Below, in pieces: positions 1 to 7,612 of a stretch of DNA of 12,907 nt. The DNA is taken from NCBI GenBank assembly GCA_036493915.1, contig DASXPA010000143.1, forward strand, positions 1-12,907, written 5' to 3'. The DNA comes from Palsa-1392 sp036493915. GTDB taxonomy: Bacteria > Verrucomicrobiota > Verrucomicrobiia > Chthoniobacterales > UBA10450. Made by a program: the position numbers and the translations under genes. The notes under the pieces were generated by a model. The model saw nothing but the letters and a program-made list of their open reading frames with translations. It was not told where the DNA came from and did no database searches. Every line of letters begins with the position of its first letter. Position 1 is the stretch's first letter.

Positions 1-432
1 GGGAACAACGCGCAGCTGGCAGCGGCGCTCGGCCTGGAAAAAACGGAGCCGTTTCTGGTCGTGAAAAGCCAGCCGCTCGGTCTCCGCGCGGAGGCGAATC
101 TGCGTCGCAATGAAATCCTCACCAAACTCGAAGAGTCGTTAGGCGGCCGTATCCGCTGCATCGGAGCCGGCCCCATGGAAACGAAACGGATCGGGATCGT
201 GACCGGCGGGGCCGGTGGCGAAATTTATCAGGCGGCGAGAGAAGGCGTCGATACCTACATCACGGGCGAGGCACCGCATTGGGCGGCGGTCGCGGCGGAA
301 GAACTCGGCCTGAACTTGTTCCTCGGCGGGCATTACGCGACTGAGACTTTTGGAGTAAAAGCGCTCGCTGCCGCCTTGGCCAAGCGCTTCGAGATTCCTT
401 GGGAATTTCTCGATCACCCGACGGGTTTGTGA
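1..432 (+). CDS. NIF3-like dinuclear metal-centre protein, 5'-truncated by the window
   Basis: An open frame runs from the first base to a TGA at 430-432 and gives 143 C-terminal residues; the N-terminus lies outside the window. The fragment shows the end of a NIF3/YbgI (DUF34) protein. It has a glycine-rich strand (IGIVTGGAGG), then YITGEAPHW, then GGHYATETFGVKALA near the C-terminus. The His and Glu of GHYATE (fragment residues about 111 and 115) match the metal-binding residues of this family, which forms toroidal hexamers with two metal ions per subunit. The cellular role of the family is poorly settled; GTP cyclohydrolase-like and metal-chaperone roles have been proposed. The GTG at 61 is internal to the domain, so it is not a credible start. 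No downstream operon partner is visible, and the next gene is about 280 bp away behind an inverted repeat. Confidence 0.9.
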   Translation, partial: GNNAQLAAALGLEKTEPFLVVKSQPLGLRAEANLRRNEILTKLEESLGGRIRCIGAGPMETKRIGIVTGGAGGEIYQAAREGVDTYITGEAPHWAAVAAEELGLNLFLGGHYATETFGVKALAAALAKRFEIPWEFLDHPTGL

Positions 433-439
433 GCAAAGC

Positions 440-548
440 GTTGTCATCCTGAGCGGAGCGAAGGATCTCGCGGGCGTGCAAGAACTGTCTCTAAGCTGTC
501 GCGCATTCGGACGTTCGTGAGGTCCTTCGCTGCGCTCAGGATGACAAC
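440..548. repeat. REP-like inverted repeat pair (30-bp arms)
   Basis: The left arm (440-469) begins GTTGTCATCCTGAGCG. The right arm (519-548) is its reverse complement with only two mismatches in 30 positions, and about 49 bp separate them. The shared core is CTGAGCG-N-AGCGAAGGA. The arms can fold into a long imperfect stem just after the NIF3-like stop codon, so the pair may also act in termination or mRNA stability. It resembles the widely scattered 'GTCATCCTGAGC' repeats of many soil bacteria (from memory, not searched). The rest of this gap, up to the start of the ClC gene at 713, holds a second small inverted repeat (CTGTTTCT at 550-557 with AGAAACAG at 590-597). No supportable gene is present there. 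Confidence 0.85.
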
Positions 549-712
549 CCTGTTTCTGAGATTAAATCCGACAGCCTGACTAGCGACAGAGAAACAGAAC
601 CAGCTATCAGATTCGCAAGCGACTAGGTTGATCTGTTGGTGGAAATTCCCACCGTGAACGGAGGGACGCCATCGCAGTTGACGCGCGCAGCGGATGCGCT
701 CAGGTCGTAAGC

Positions 713-2506
713 GTGCCGACTGACTCTGCGCCCGAGGGCGCGCGCCCGCTCCGCCTCCATTTTCTGCGCCGGTTGAAGTGGTGGGTTTGGTTTACCGAGG
801 TCATCCACCTGAGCGATCTTCAGATCACGCTTTGCTGGGCGGGAATCATCGGCTTCGGCGGTGCCCTGACTTCGATCGCTTTTCGTTATGCGACGAGCGT
901 GCTGCATAAGCTCATGACCGGAAGTACGACCCCCGGTCTCGTAGAAAGCTTCATGGCCCTCTCGTGGTGGGCGCGCCTGACGATCCCGGCGGTAGGTGGT
1001 CTACTTGCCGGTCTCGTGCTCTACCTCGGAACGCGCTGGCGCGGCGGCGTGACGACGAGTGACTACATGGAAGCGGTCGTGCTCGGCGACGGGAAAATCT
1101 CCACGCGGCGAAGCATGGTGAAGTGTTTGTCGGCCGCTTTCACGGTCGCTTCGGGCGGATCAATCGGACGCGAAGGTCCGCTTGTCCAATTGTCATCGCT
1201 GGTCGCGTCGATCCTCGGCCGTCTGCGCGGCTGGTCGACGCCGCGATTGCGCTTGCTCGTGGGCTGCGGCGCAGCAGCAGGCATCGCCTCGGCTTACAAC
1301 GCTCCGATCGCGGGAGCGCTTTTCGTCGCCGAAATCGTCCTCGGAACGGTGGCGATGGAGATTTTCGGCCCGCTCGTTTTTTCCTCGGTCATCGCGACCT
1401 TGACGATCCACGGTTTCCTCGGCGCGGACCCGATTTATGCCATCCCGCATTTCAGTCTGCACTCGAATTGGGAGATTGTGCCGTACCTTCTCCTCGGATT
1501 ACTCGCCGGCTTGGCGGCACCGTGGTTTCTCCGGCTGCTCGATTTGAGTGAAAAACTGGTCGGCCGCTCGCGGGTGCCGCTGTATCTAAAAATGTGCGTG
1601 GGCGGCCTGATCGTCGGTGCGCTCGCCGTCTGGTATCCGGAAGTGTGCGGCAACGGCTATAACGCCGTGAATAGCATTCTCGCGGGAAACTGGGGCTGGC
1701 AGATCGTAGCCGTCATTCTGCTCTGTAAAGTGCTGGCGACGGCGGCGACCTTCGGATCGGGCGCGGTCGGCGGAGTCTTTACCCCAACGATGTTCGTTGG
1801 CGCGAGTCTCGGCTACCTCTTCGGCGCGCTGGCGGCCCATTTCCCCGCTGGCCTGACGATGAACCCAAGCGCCTTCGCCCTTGTCGGGATGGGGGCGTTT
1901 CTCGCCGCCACCACCCATGCGCCGATCATGGCGATTATCATGATTTTCGAGCTGACTCTTGATTACCAAATCATCCTCCCACTCATGCTCGCGTGCGTGA
2001 TTGGTTACTACACTTCCGTGAGCTTCGAGAAGCGCTCCATCTACAGCGAGGCGTTGAAACGCAAAGGGGCAGGGGACTATCGGCACCAGCTCGCCGAGCT
2101 GCACGTGCGCGACCTCATGAAGCCCGATCCTCTGACTGTCTCACCGACCGCGCGCTTCGCCGAGATCGGGGAAAAGTTTATCGCCAATCGGTTCAACTAT
2201 CTTTACGTGACGGAGGAGGGGCGTTTTCTCGGCGCGATCTCGCTGCACGACATCAAGAACTACCTCAACGCGCCCGAGCTCGCCGAGGTGGTGATCGCGG
2301 GCGACATCGTGCGCGAGGATTTCCCGATCATTCATCCTTCGGCGTCGCTCAATGAGGCGCTCGACCGTTTCGCCCGCCACGTCGGGGAGCGGCTGCCGGT
2401 GGTAACAAATCACGGCATCTCCCGCCTTGTCGGCAGCCTGGCCAAGACCGATGTCATCCTCGCCCTCGCCGGCAGCGACAAGCGCCAGCTTCAGCCTAAC
2501 GAGTGA
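713..2506 (+). CDS. ClcB-like ClC chloride channel/transporter with two CBS domains
   Basis: This 597-residue protein has a ClC membrane domain (about residues 35-445) followed by two CBS domains (about 465-520 and 530-588). It should move chloride across the inner membrane, with the cytoplasmic CBS pair as a possible nucleotide-responsive regulator. Visible ClC signatures are GREGP (152-156) with the gating glutamate E154, NAPIAGALFVAE (196-207), GGVFTP (353-358) and the helix-R tyrosine Y444. The helix-D selectivity motif GSGIP is replaced by TTSDYMEAV. The position of the internal proton glutamate of E. coli ClcA is isoleucine (I208). Both traits resemble the ClcB branch rather than ClcA, so a channel-like or loosely coupled activity is possible. 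The GTG at 713 is the first in-frame start after an upstream stop at 629-631, but the N-terminus before about residue 30 is uncertain. The gene converges on the porin-like gene with 66 bp between stop codons. Confidence 0.93.
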   Translation: MPTDSAPEGARPLRLHFLRRLKWWVWFTEVIHLSDLQITLCWAGIIGFGGALTSIAFRYATSVLHKLMTGSTTPGLVESFMALSWWARLTIPAVGGLLAGLVLYLGTRWRGGVTTSDYMEAVVLGDGKISTRRSMVKCLSAAFTVASGGSIGREGPLVQLSSLVASILGRLRGWSTPRLRLLVGCGAAAGIASAYNAPIAGALFVAEIVLGTVAMEIFGPLVFSSVIATLTIHGFLGADPIYAIPHFSLHSNWEIVPYLLLGLLAGLAAPWFLRLLDLSEKLVGRSRVPLYLKMCVGGLIVGALAVWYPEVCGNGYNAVNSILAGNWGWQIVAVILLCKVLATAATFGSGAVGGVFTPTMFVGASLGYLFGALAAHFPAGLTMNPSAFALVGMGAFLAATTHAPIMAIIMIFELTLDYQIILPLMLACVIGYYTSVSFEKRSIYSEALKRKGAGDYRHQLAELHVRDLMKPDPLTVSPTARFAEIGEKFIANRFNYLYVTEEGRFLGAISLHDIKNYLNAPELAEVVIAGDIVREDFPIIHPSASLNEALDRFARHVGERLPVVTNHGISRLVGSLAKTDVILALAGSDKRQLQPNE

Positions 2507-2572
2507 AGGACTGTTGGGCAGAGGAGTAATCGCGCGATACCACAAGTTCTCCCGATTGCCTGCGCGGCAAAC

Positions 2573-3775
2573 TTAGAACCGGACGGTGAATTGGACCGCA
2601 AACGTGCTCCCAAGATGCGACGAGACAAAGTCACCGCAGGCCAGGCTGTACTGCAACTTCAATTGTGTGTGCGCAGTGAAACGATAGCCGGCCGCGAGAT
2701 CGATCCGGGCGATGTCAGGCGTCCGCACCACTGCCGCGCTGCCGGCGTCGTGCTCGTTGTCGAACAACTCCTGATTCCACCGCAACGCCACGAAAAGTTG
2801 AGGCGTTAGCTTGTATTTGGCTTCGATGTAATAGGTGAAGACATCGGCGTTACCGAAATGCGGCGCTTCAAAGCGCGTCTCAAACACTTCCGCCCAAAGT
2901 TGGAGATGCCCGCGGGCGTAGCTCACATCCTGCCCGAGCAAAATCTCGCGGTAGTCTCCCAAGTTCGCGACCGCTCCGGACAGCGCGTCAGCGGGGAGGT
3001 AGCTGCCTTCCGCGGCGGAAAATCCCAGCCGCCAGGCCTCGTTAGGCTGAAGCCCGACCCGCAGATCGACCGCGGGATGCGAGAAGTTGTAGTCCTCCCA
3101 AGTTTCCGGCCGCGACGCGAGGGCCGCGTTCTTCAATTCCGCCGCATATTCGAAAATTCCGAGCCGCCCGGAGACGGCGAGACCGGCGGCATAGACCGGG
3201 CCCCAGACGATAGGTAGAAACTCATACTTCTCCGAGCCAACGGCGACATGACTTTGATTCGTTAGGGGGACTTCCATATCCGAAACCCCGGTGACAGTTT
3301 CGTAGGGAAGGGGAGCGGACACAAAGGGGTTCTCCCACGAATGATGCCGTTCGATCCAGCCGCCGATGACCGTGGCGAATTTTCCTGCCTGGAAAGTGAA
3401 ACGGTCGTCGTTCCAAGGAGTCAGGCGAAGCAGATACTCATCGGCCCGTACCTGCGTCCCCCGATCCGTCGGGTCGAAGCCGGTGTCGAGCCGGCTCTGG
3501 GCAAAAAAGTAAAGGTGCGCTCCCAATTGGGCATCGAGAAAAACCGTCAGCCGCGGTGTGAAAAGGTCGTGTCCGTCTGCCCGAATCAAGCCCGGAGGTG
3601 GTTGCGGGAAATGGTAATACTCAAGATCTAATAACCCACTCAGGCGGGCGCGCACTTGATCGTTCGCCACGCTGATCGAGAGCGCTTGATCGACCCGATC
3701 GAGAAAATCCTCCGCGCAGACGATGCCGCCGCACGTGCAGCAGAACCCCGCACAAAGGAAGGCGATCCGTTTCAT
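2573..3775 (-). CDS. Outer-membrane beta-barrel (porin-like) protein
   Basis: A 400-residue protein with a signal peptide (MKRIAFLCAGF to about A21) and many alternating aromatic/polar strands typical of a beta-barrel. It ends in phenylalanine (FAVQFTVRF), the usual C-terminal signal for outer-membrane assembly. The region QAGKFATVIGGW (near the middle of the first half) is typical of porin-type strands and extracellular loops. The substrate cannot be read from the sequence. The longer frame starting at 3832 was rejected. The ATG at 3775 begins a clean signal peptide and overlaps the TGA of the upstream histidine-kinase gene by 4 bp (ATGA), a standard sign of translational coupling. It is the last gene of the three-gene operon. 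Family naming beyond 'porin-like' is not possible by eye. Confidence 0.8.
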   Translation of the reverse strand: MKRIAFLCAGFCCTCGGIVCAEDFLDRVDQALSISVANDQVRARLSGLLDLEYYHFPQPPPGLIRADGHDLFTPRLTVFLDAQLGAHLYFFAQSRLDTGFDPTDRGTQVRADEYLLRLTPWNDDRFTFQAGKFATVIGGWIERHHSWENPFVSAPLPYETVTGVSDMEVPLTNQSHVAVGSEKYEFLPIVWGPVYAAGLAVSGRLGIFEYAAELKNAALASRPETWEDYNFSHPAVDLRVGLQPNEAWRLGFSAAEGSYLPADALSGAVANLGDYREILLGQDVSYARGHLQLWAEVFETRFEAPHFGNADVFTYYIEAKYKLTPQLFVALRWNQELFDNEHDAGSAAVVRTPDIARIDLAAGYRFTAHTQLKLQYSLACGDFVSSHLGSTFAVQFTVRF

Positions 3776-5529
3776 CCTCGGTCGCGGGCGGGTGTCGTCG
3801 CCGCGCGAAAAATGGCGACGAATTCCGTCCATTGGGCATTGGAGCGAAGGAGGCGCAATTCTCCTCCGTGCAGCCGCATCAACTCGCGCGCCAAGTTTAG
3901 GCCGAGGCCGTGCCCCGGCACATCGTCCGTGCCAGCGCGATGGAAACGCTCAAAAATGTAGGGCTGGGCCTCGACCGGAATGCCGCGGCCGGTGTTCGCG
4001 ATGTGCAACTCTACCTGCTCATCCTTTTGGCGGACCTGAATGCGGATGACTCCGCCCGCACGGTTATATTTGCGCGCGTTATCGAGCAGATTTTGCACGA
4101 CCAATGCAGTGAAGTCTGTCTCTCCGGCAATCTGCAAGCCGGCGGGAATGTCGCTTTCGATCTTGAGATCCTCCGTCTCGGGCAAGGCCCGCAGATCGTC
4201 GGACCATTGCTCAATCAGATGCGTCAGGTCGACCGTGCCGAGATTGAGCTGCAATCGGCCCGCGTCCATCCGCGAAAGCAGAAGCAGATCGTCGATCACC
4301 CCGGTCAGCCAATAGGTCTGGTGCACGAGTGCAGAAATTTCTTCGTAAACTTCCGGCGCAAAATCGTCGCGCGCGAGCAGGCCGTCGAGTCCCGCGCGCA
4401 GGACCGTGATCGGACTCTTGAGTTGGTGTGAGGCGTCGGCGGAAAAGCGCGCGGAGCGTTGCAATTCTTCGGCGGTCGTGCGCAGTTTCGCCTCAGCCCG
4501 CCGCCGTTCGCCCAGGTTTTTCTCGGAAACGACCAGGAGCTTTTCCACCGGCCGAGACAAGCGGCCGGCGAAAAATTCGCTGATCGCAAATCCTCCGACA
4601 AGAAAGAGACCGCCCGCGCCGAGAATCTTCCAGCGCAAACGGCGCTCGTGCGCCAGCAACTGCTGCAGCGGATAAACGCACACTTCGTAGGCGGGCGGAT
4701 AATTCGAGTGCGGATTAAGGCGCTTCCAAAAAAGCAGGCACGGCCGGTCGTTGATCTGTCGGCGCAAGCTGTGGGATTTTCCCTCGCCTTGCGTCAGGTC
4801 GCGCTCGACTTCCCTGCCCACCTCGACGCGCGCCGCGGGTTCCAATCCCGAGAGCTGCAGTTTGCCGTCCACTAAAATGCCGCTTTGCATTCCCGTCGCG
4901 GAGCCGCGTCCGACCGCCTCGAGCGGCTTAAAGCCAAGCACGAGCGCCGCGATCACTTCGTTCGTTTCAGTAGAGCGAATCGGGAGTGCGATCATTTCGT
5001 CCACCGTCGAATTGCCTGCAGCATCGCGCCGCGCGAGATAGCCGGTTTGCATTGTCCGCGAAAGCTTATTTTGGGAAAGTCGCCTTTGCTCGTTAGGCCG
5101 GAGCCGGCCTGCCGAAATCTCGCGCGGCGGTATCAGCACTGCGCCGCGGTGGTCGAGGAAACGATAAAACCGTGCGTGCAACGTCGCGGTCGTTCCGGAG
5201 GCCATGACATCGCGCAGCTCGTCCTCGGCACTCGGGTAAAGCAGATCGAGCGCATTATCTTCAAGCGCGGCGTGGATGCGCGCATTCTGCGCGAGAGCCT
5301 GAGAGCGATCAGCCACTGCCGCCTGGCGTAAGTTCTGCAGGCGATCGAGTGCTGCGATCTCGATCTGGAAATCATGTTCCAGTCTCGCCTGTGCTTCGGC
5401 CGTCGCCCGGCGTTGCGCGACATAGATGCCTAACGAAGTTAAGACGCAAATGATCAGCATCATCGCCAGGAGCAGCTTCGTGCGGAAACGTTGAAAACCC
5501 GCCGGGCGCCGTTCGGCCGCGCGGTTCAC
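3772..5529 (-). CDS. Membrane sensor histidine kinase with Cache-like extracytoplasmic domain
   Basis: This 585-residue two-component sensor is numbered from the GTG at 5529. A transmembrane helix (about 17-38) is followed by a roughly 260-residue periplasmic region that looks Cache-like (FYRFLDHRGAVLIPP, then ALPIRSTE). A second helix follows at about 302-320, then a short coiled linker. The kinase core has the H-box FSADASHQLKSP with phospho-acceptor H368, and the N-box LVVQNLLDNARKY at about 477-488. The G1 box is NTGRGIP (512-518), with Asn in place of the usual Asp as in many heavy-metal-type kinases. The F-box is YIFERFHRA and the G2 box is GHGLGLNLA. The GTG start overlaps the stop of the cupredoxin-like gene (GTGA, 4 bp), which argues against the longer frame from 5583. 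The likely partner is the OmpR-class regulator at 7613-8308. The periplasmic ligand is unknown. Confidence 0.92.
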   Translation of the reverse strand: MNRAAERRPAGFQRFRTKLLLAMMLIICVLTSLGIYVAQRRATAEAQARLEHDFQIEIAALDRLQNLRQAAVADRSQALAQNARIHAALEDNALDLLYPSAEDELRDVMASGTTATLHARFYRFLDHRGAVLIPPREISAGRLRPNEQRRLSQNKLSRTMQTGYLARRDAAGNSTVDEMIALPIRSTETNEVIAALVLGFKPLEAVGRGSATGMQSGILVDGKLQLSGLEPAARVEVGREVERDLTQGEGKSHSLRRQINDRPCLLFWKRLNPHSNYPPAYEVCVYPLQQLLAHERRLRWKILGAGGLFLVGGFAISEFFAGRLSRPVEKLLVVSEKNLGERRRAEAKLRTTAEELQRSARFSADASHQLKSPITVLRAGLDGLLARDDFAPEVYEEISALVHQTYWLTGVIDDLLLLSRMDAGRLQLNLGTVDLTHLIEQWSDDLRALPETEDLKIESDIPAGLQIAGETDFTALVVQNLLDNARKYNRAGGVIRIQVRQKDEQVELHIANTGRGIPVEAQPYIFERFHRAGTDDVPGHGLGLNLARELMRLHGGELRLLRSNAQWTEFVAIFRAATTPARDRG

Positions 5530-6161
5530 GGGAGATCCACGTGGAGTGTGGCGGCCGGTTTGAGATCGACCCGGTGCTCCCACGTGCTCCTACTGTTGAC
5601 CCAGGCTTTGACGGTAAAACGCCCGGCTGGCAGGTTCGCTAGGCGAAAATTTCCCGCCGCGTCGGTGATCGTAAAATAAGGCGTGTCGAGGACGAGAATA
5701 AGCCCGCGCATGTGCTCGTGAATGTCGCAGCGCAAGGTCACCAGGCCCGGTTTGTCGAAGAGGACGGTAGGCGGCGGCTTTTCCCCAGGCGGATAACGCC
5801 CGAGGTCGAAGCGTTTCGTCGGCGAGTAGGAAAAGATATTGTGATAGGTGTCGTCGAGGTTCGGAAAATCGACTTTCGTCCCGACCTCGATCGCGAGCAG
5901 CGGAGGGACGAAGGCGAAATTTTTCTGCGCGATTTGCTTGGTCGGTAAGTGCGACGGCTTCGAAAAGGAACCCTCCAGCCAGACGACTGCGCGCGGCGGG
6001 TTTGTAGCGAGGATGCCGCCTTTGCTCACGATCTCGTAATGCTCGCTCATGACGGGCGCGAAATGGGATTTCGGCAGGGCGACTTTGCCTTCGAGGGTCC
6101 CTTGTGCGAGCGCGGCCGCCGGCGCCAGCGCGAGGGCAGCGACGAGAGACGCGCATTTCAT
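5526..6161 (-). CDS. Secreted cupredoxin-like protein with C-terminal carboxypeptidase-regulatory-type domain
   Basis: A 211-residue exported protein with the signal peptide MKCASLVAALALAPAAALAQ. The middle is a cupredoxin-like fold with probable copper ligands H107 (in DDTYHNIF), C145, H148 or H150, and M151 (in LRCDIHEHMRG). The C-x2-H spacing matches plastocyanin, but the Met is closer than usual. Residues about 160-211 (FTITDAAGNFRLANLPAGRF) look like a carboxypeptidase-regulatory beta-sandwich. Related database entries are often called 'methylamine utilization protein', but nothing here shows methylamine metabolism. It is the first gene of the operon with the histidine kinase and the porin-like protein, and the last 4 bp overlap the kinase start. 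The ATG at 6161 is preferred over the GTG immediately upstream (6164). No strong ribosome binding site is visible. It could be a periplasmic copper or electron carrier, or a signal-input partner of the kinase. Confidence 0.82.
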   Translation of the reverse strand: MKCASLVAALALAPAAALAQGTLEGKVALPKSHFAPVMSEHYEIVSKGGILATNPPRAVVWLEGSFSKPSHLPTKQIAQKNFAFVPPLLAIEVGTKVDFPNLDDTYHNIFSYSPTKRFDLGRYPPGEKPPPTVLFDKPGLVTLRCDIHEHMRGLILVLDTPYFTITDAAGNFRLANLPAGRFTVKAWVNSRSTWEHRVDLKPAATLHVDLP

Positions 6162-6276
6162 CACAGAGAAAGCGTAGCAGAACCCCTTTCAGACGAAAGC
6201 GAAACTCCGGCAGCATCGCTTTGCTTTGTGAGTGGCGCAAAGAATCCCGGCGTCACCGCGATTTGGTACCGAGCGA

Positions 6277-6292
6277 GTAACAATCCTGTTAC
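6277..6292. promoter_or_regulatory. Perfect inverted repeat in the divergent promoter region (candidate operator)
   Basis: GTAACA-ATCC-TGTTAC is a perfect 6-bp dyad with a 4-bp centre. It lies between the divergently transcribed cupredoxin-like and ferritin-like genes, about 85 bp upstream of the latter. The position suits an operator serving one or both promoters. The binding protein is unknown, and a dyad this short could arise by chance. Confidence 0.4.
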
Positions 6293-6329
6293 CAAGCCGG
6301 GGTTGCAGCCCGCTCACGACCAGGAAGAG

Positions 6330-6346
6330 AGTTAGCTTGCAGTTAG
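6330..6346 (+). promoter_or_regulatory. Direct repeat AGTTAG x2 with 11-bp phasing (candidate OmpR-type site)
   Basis: AGTTAG at 6330-6335 and again at 6341-6346 gives exactly 11 bp between repeat starts, the spacing typical of direct-repeat sites bound by OmpR/PhoB-family dimers. It sits 31 bp before the ATG of the ferritin-like gene, overlapping a weak -35-like TTGCAG (6337-6342). An OmpR-class regulator gene follows the ferritin-like gene, so autoregulation of the module is plausible but inferred. Confidence 0.35.
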
Positions 6347-6377
6347 AGAAAATAGCACAGCCAAACTTATCAATCTT

Positions 6378-7487
6378 ATGAAAAGCAAAACCTCGGAAAA
6401 TCGACTTACAAACTTGGAACGCCTTGGTGATCTACTGCCCGCTCCTCACCCTTTGGCGCGGCGATCGTTTCTGCGCAGCCTCGGCATCGGCGCCGCCTTA
6501 CTCACACCCATTGCCGGCGTTCTTACGGGCGTCGCTCGTGGGGCCGTGGGTAACTCCAATAGTATCAATGCCGGTGACGCCGCGATCCTGCGTTTTCTCG
6601 CTGCGGCCGAATTGCTTGAGACTGATCTCTGGCAGCAATACACCGAACTGGCCACCGGCAACGAGGCCTATATGGAAGCCATCGAAGCGATCGACGATGA
6701 TTTCCCGCAATACATCGCGGATAACACCGACGACGAGCTGAGTCATGCCACCTTTCTCAATGCCTACCTCGCTTCGGTGGGCGCCGAGCCAGTCAATCTC
6801 GATGCTTTTCGCACGCTGCCGAGCAGCCAGGCCACCGGCGCGCAGCAAATCGGCCGGCTCACTAACTTGATGAATCTTACCGTCGATACCAGCTGGTGGA
6901 TTCGTTATCGGAACAATCGGAGTCCGGACTTCGGCGTGGCCTTCGCTTTTCCACAACTCATCAGGATTACGAATCGCCCTGCCATCCCGCCGCACGACTT
7001 TCCCCCTGGTTCCGACGAGATCCAGGCGATTGCCAATACCGCAGCCTTCCACTTCGGCACCATCGAGCAAGGGGGCTCGAGCCTTTACGCTTCGCTCGCG
7101 ACCAAGGTTTCCGACCTCACCGTCCTTCGCATCGTGGCCAGCATTGGCGGCGTGGAAGTGTATCACTTTGCCATCTGGAGCGACGGCGCGGGCAATGTCC
7201 CGGCAGTTACTGTTCCAGGGCTTACTTTTCCTGACATCGAAAAAGCCTTCGACGGAGATCCGTTGCGCGAGAAAGACTTGATCATGCCGGAGCCGACTCA
7301 GTTTATTGATGCTAGCTTGCCGGTCTGTTCGGTGATCCGCCCCACCGCGCCGCGAAATGCTGGAGCGGTCGCGGCCGCCCGCGCACTTACTGACTCTGGA
7401 CTCTTTGCGGGCCAAAGCCCCGCCTTTTTCCAGTCTTTGCAAGAGCTGGCCCAGGCGGCCGACGCCGCCTTCAGAATCTGCGCGTAA
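6378..7487 (+). CDS. Tat-exported ferritin-like domain protein
   Basis: A 369-residue protein with a twin-arginine signal (ARRSFLRSLGIGAA, R28-R29, then a hydrophobic stretch to about A53). This implies folding, probably with metal bound, before export. A ferritin-like four-helix bundle follows (about 62-260). Candidate di-iron ligands appear in the expected order: E78/E81 in AAELLETDLW, E120 and H123 in DDELSHATF, E220 in FHFGTIEQGG, and E250 and H253 in GGVEVYHFAIW. The two E-x2-H pairs are the strongest sign of a bound dinuclear centre. The C-terminal 100 residues are not recognised. The family (Ferritin_2-like) is common in soil bacteria; its substrate is mostly unknown, with iron storage, oxidase and desiccation-linked roles proposed. 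No Shine-Dalgarno is seen before the ATG. It diverges from the cupredoxin-kinase-porin operon and precedes the response regulator, suggesting a shared function. Confidence 0.88.
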   Translation: MKSKTSENRLTNLERLGDLLPAPHPLARRSFLRSLGIGAALLTPIAGVLTGVARGAVGNSNSINAGDAAILRFLAAAELLETDLWQQYTELATGNEAYMEAIEAIDDDFPQYIADNTDDELSHATFLNAYLASVGAEPVNLDAFRTLPSSQATGAQQIGRLTNLMNLTVDTSWWIRYRNNRSPDFGVAFAFPQLIRITNRPAIPPHDFPPGSDEIQAIANTAAFHFGTIEQGGSSLYASLATKVSDLTVLRIVASIGGVEVYHFAIWSDGAGNVPAVTVPGLTFPDIEKAFDGDPLREKDLIMPEPTQFIDASLPVCSVIRPTAPRNAGAVAAARALTDSGLFAGQSPAFFQSLQELAQAADAAFRICA

Positions 7488-7509
7488 GTAACTTTCGTGG
7501 GGCTCATAG

Positions 7510-7540
7510 CTGCTCCGTGGTCGCGATTGCGGAGCAGTTT
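7510..7540 (+). terminator. Possible weak hairpin terminator
   Basis: CTGCTCCG (7510-7517) pairs perfectly with CGGAGCAG (7530-7537) around a 12-nt loop, followed by only three T residues. It lies 23 bp after the ferritin-like stop and about 75 bp before the response regulator. It may attenuate read-through into the regulator. The short T-run and large loop make it weak. Confidence 0.35.
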
Positions 7541-7612
7541 CCGCGGGTGTGGAAGCATGCGGGCTTTCTTTGGAAGTTGCTCTCGAGGCAAACTTCTGTC
7601 ACTAACCAAGAT

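Noticed and set aside
5530..5583. Longer start for the histidine kinase
   Set aside because: The added 18 residues overlap the upstream gene. The GTG at 5529 forms a 4-bp overlap with the upstream stop codon, as at the next junction.
5590..6240. 216-residue minus-strand frame overlapping the cupredoxin-like gene in another phase
   Set aside because: It is arginine-rich, without domains, and shadows a gene with a signal peptide and copper ligands.
6498..7442. 314-residue minus-strand open frame opposite the ferritin-like gene
   Set aside because: It is fully antisense to a gene with a Tat signal and ferritin motifs. Its composition (Arg/Gly/Asp-rich) and lack of any motif mark it as a GC-rich shadow frame.
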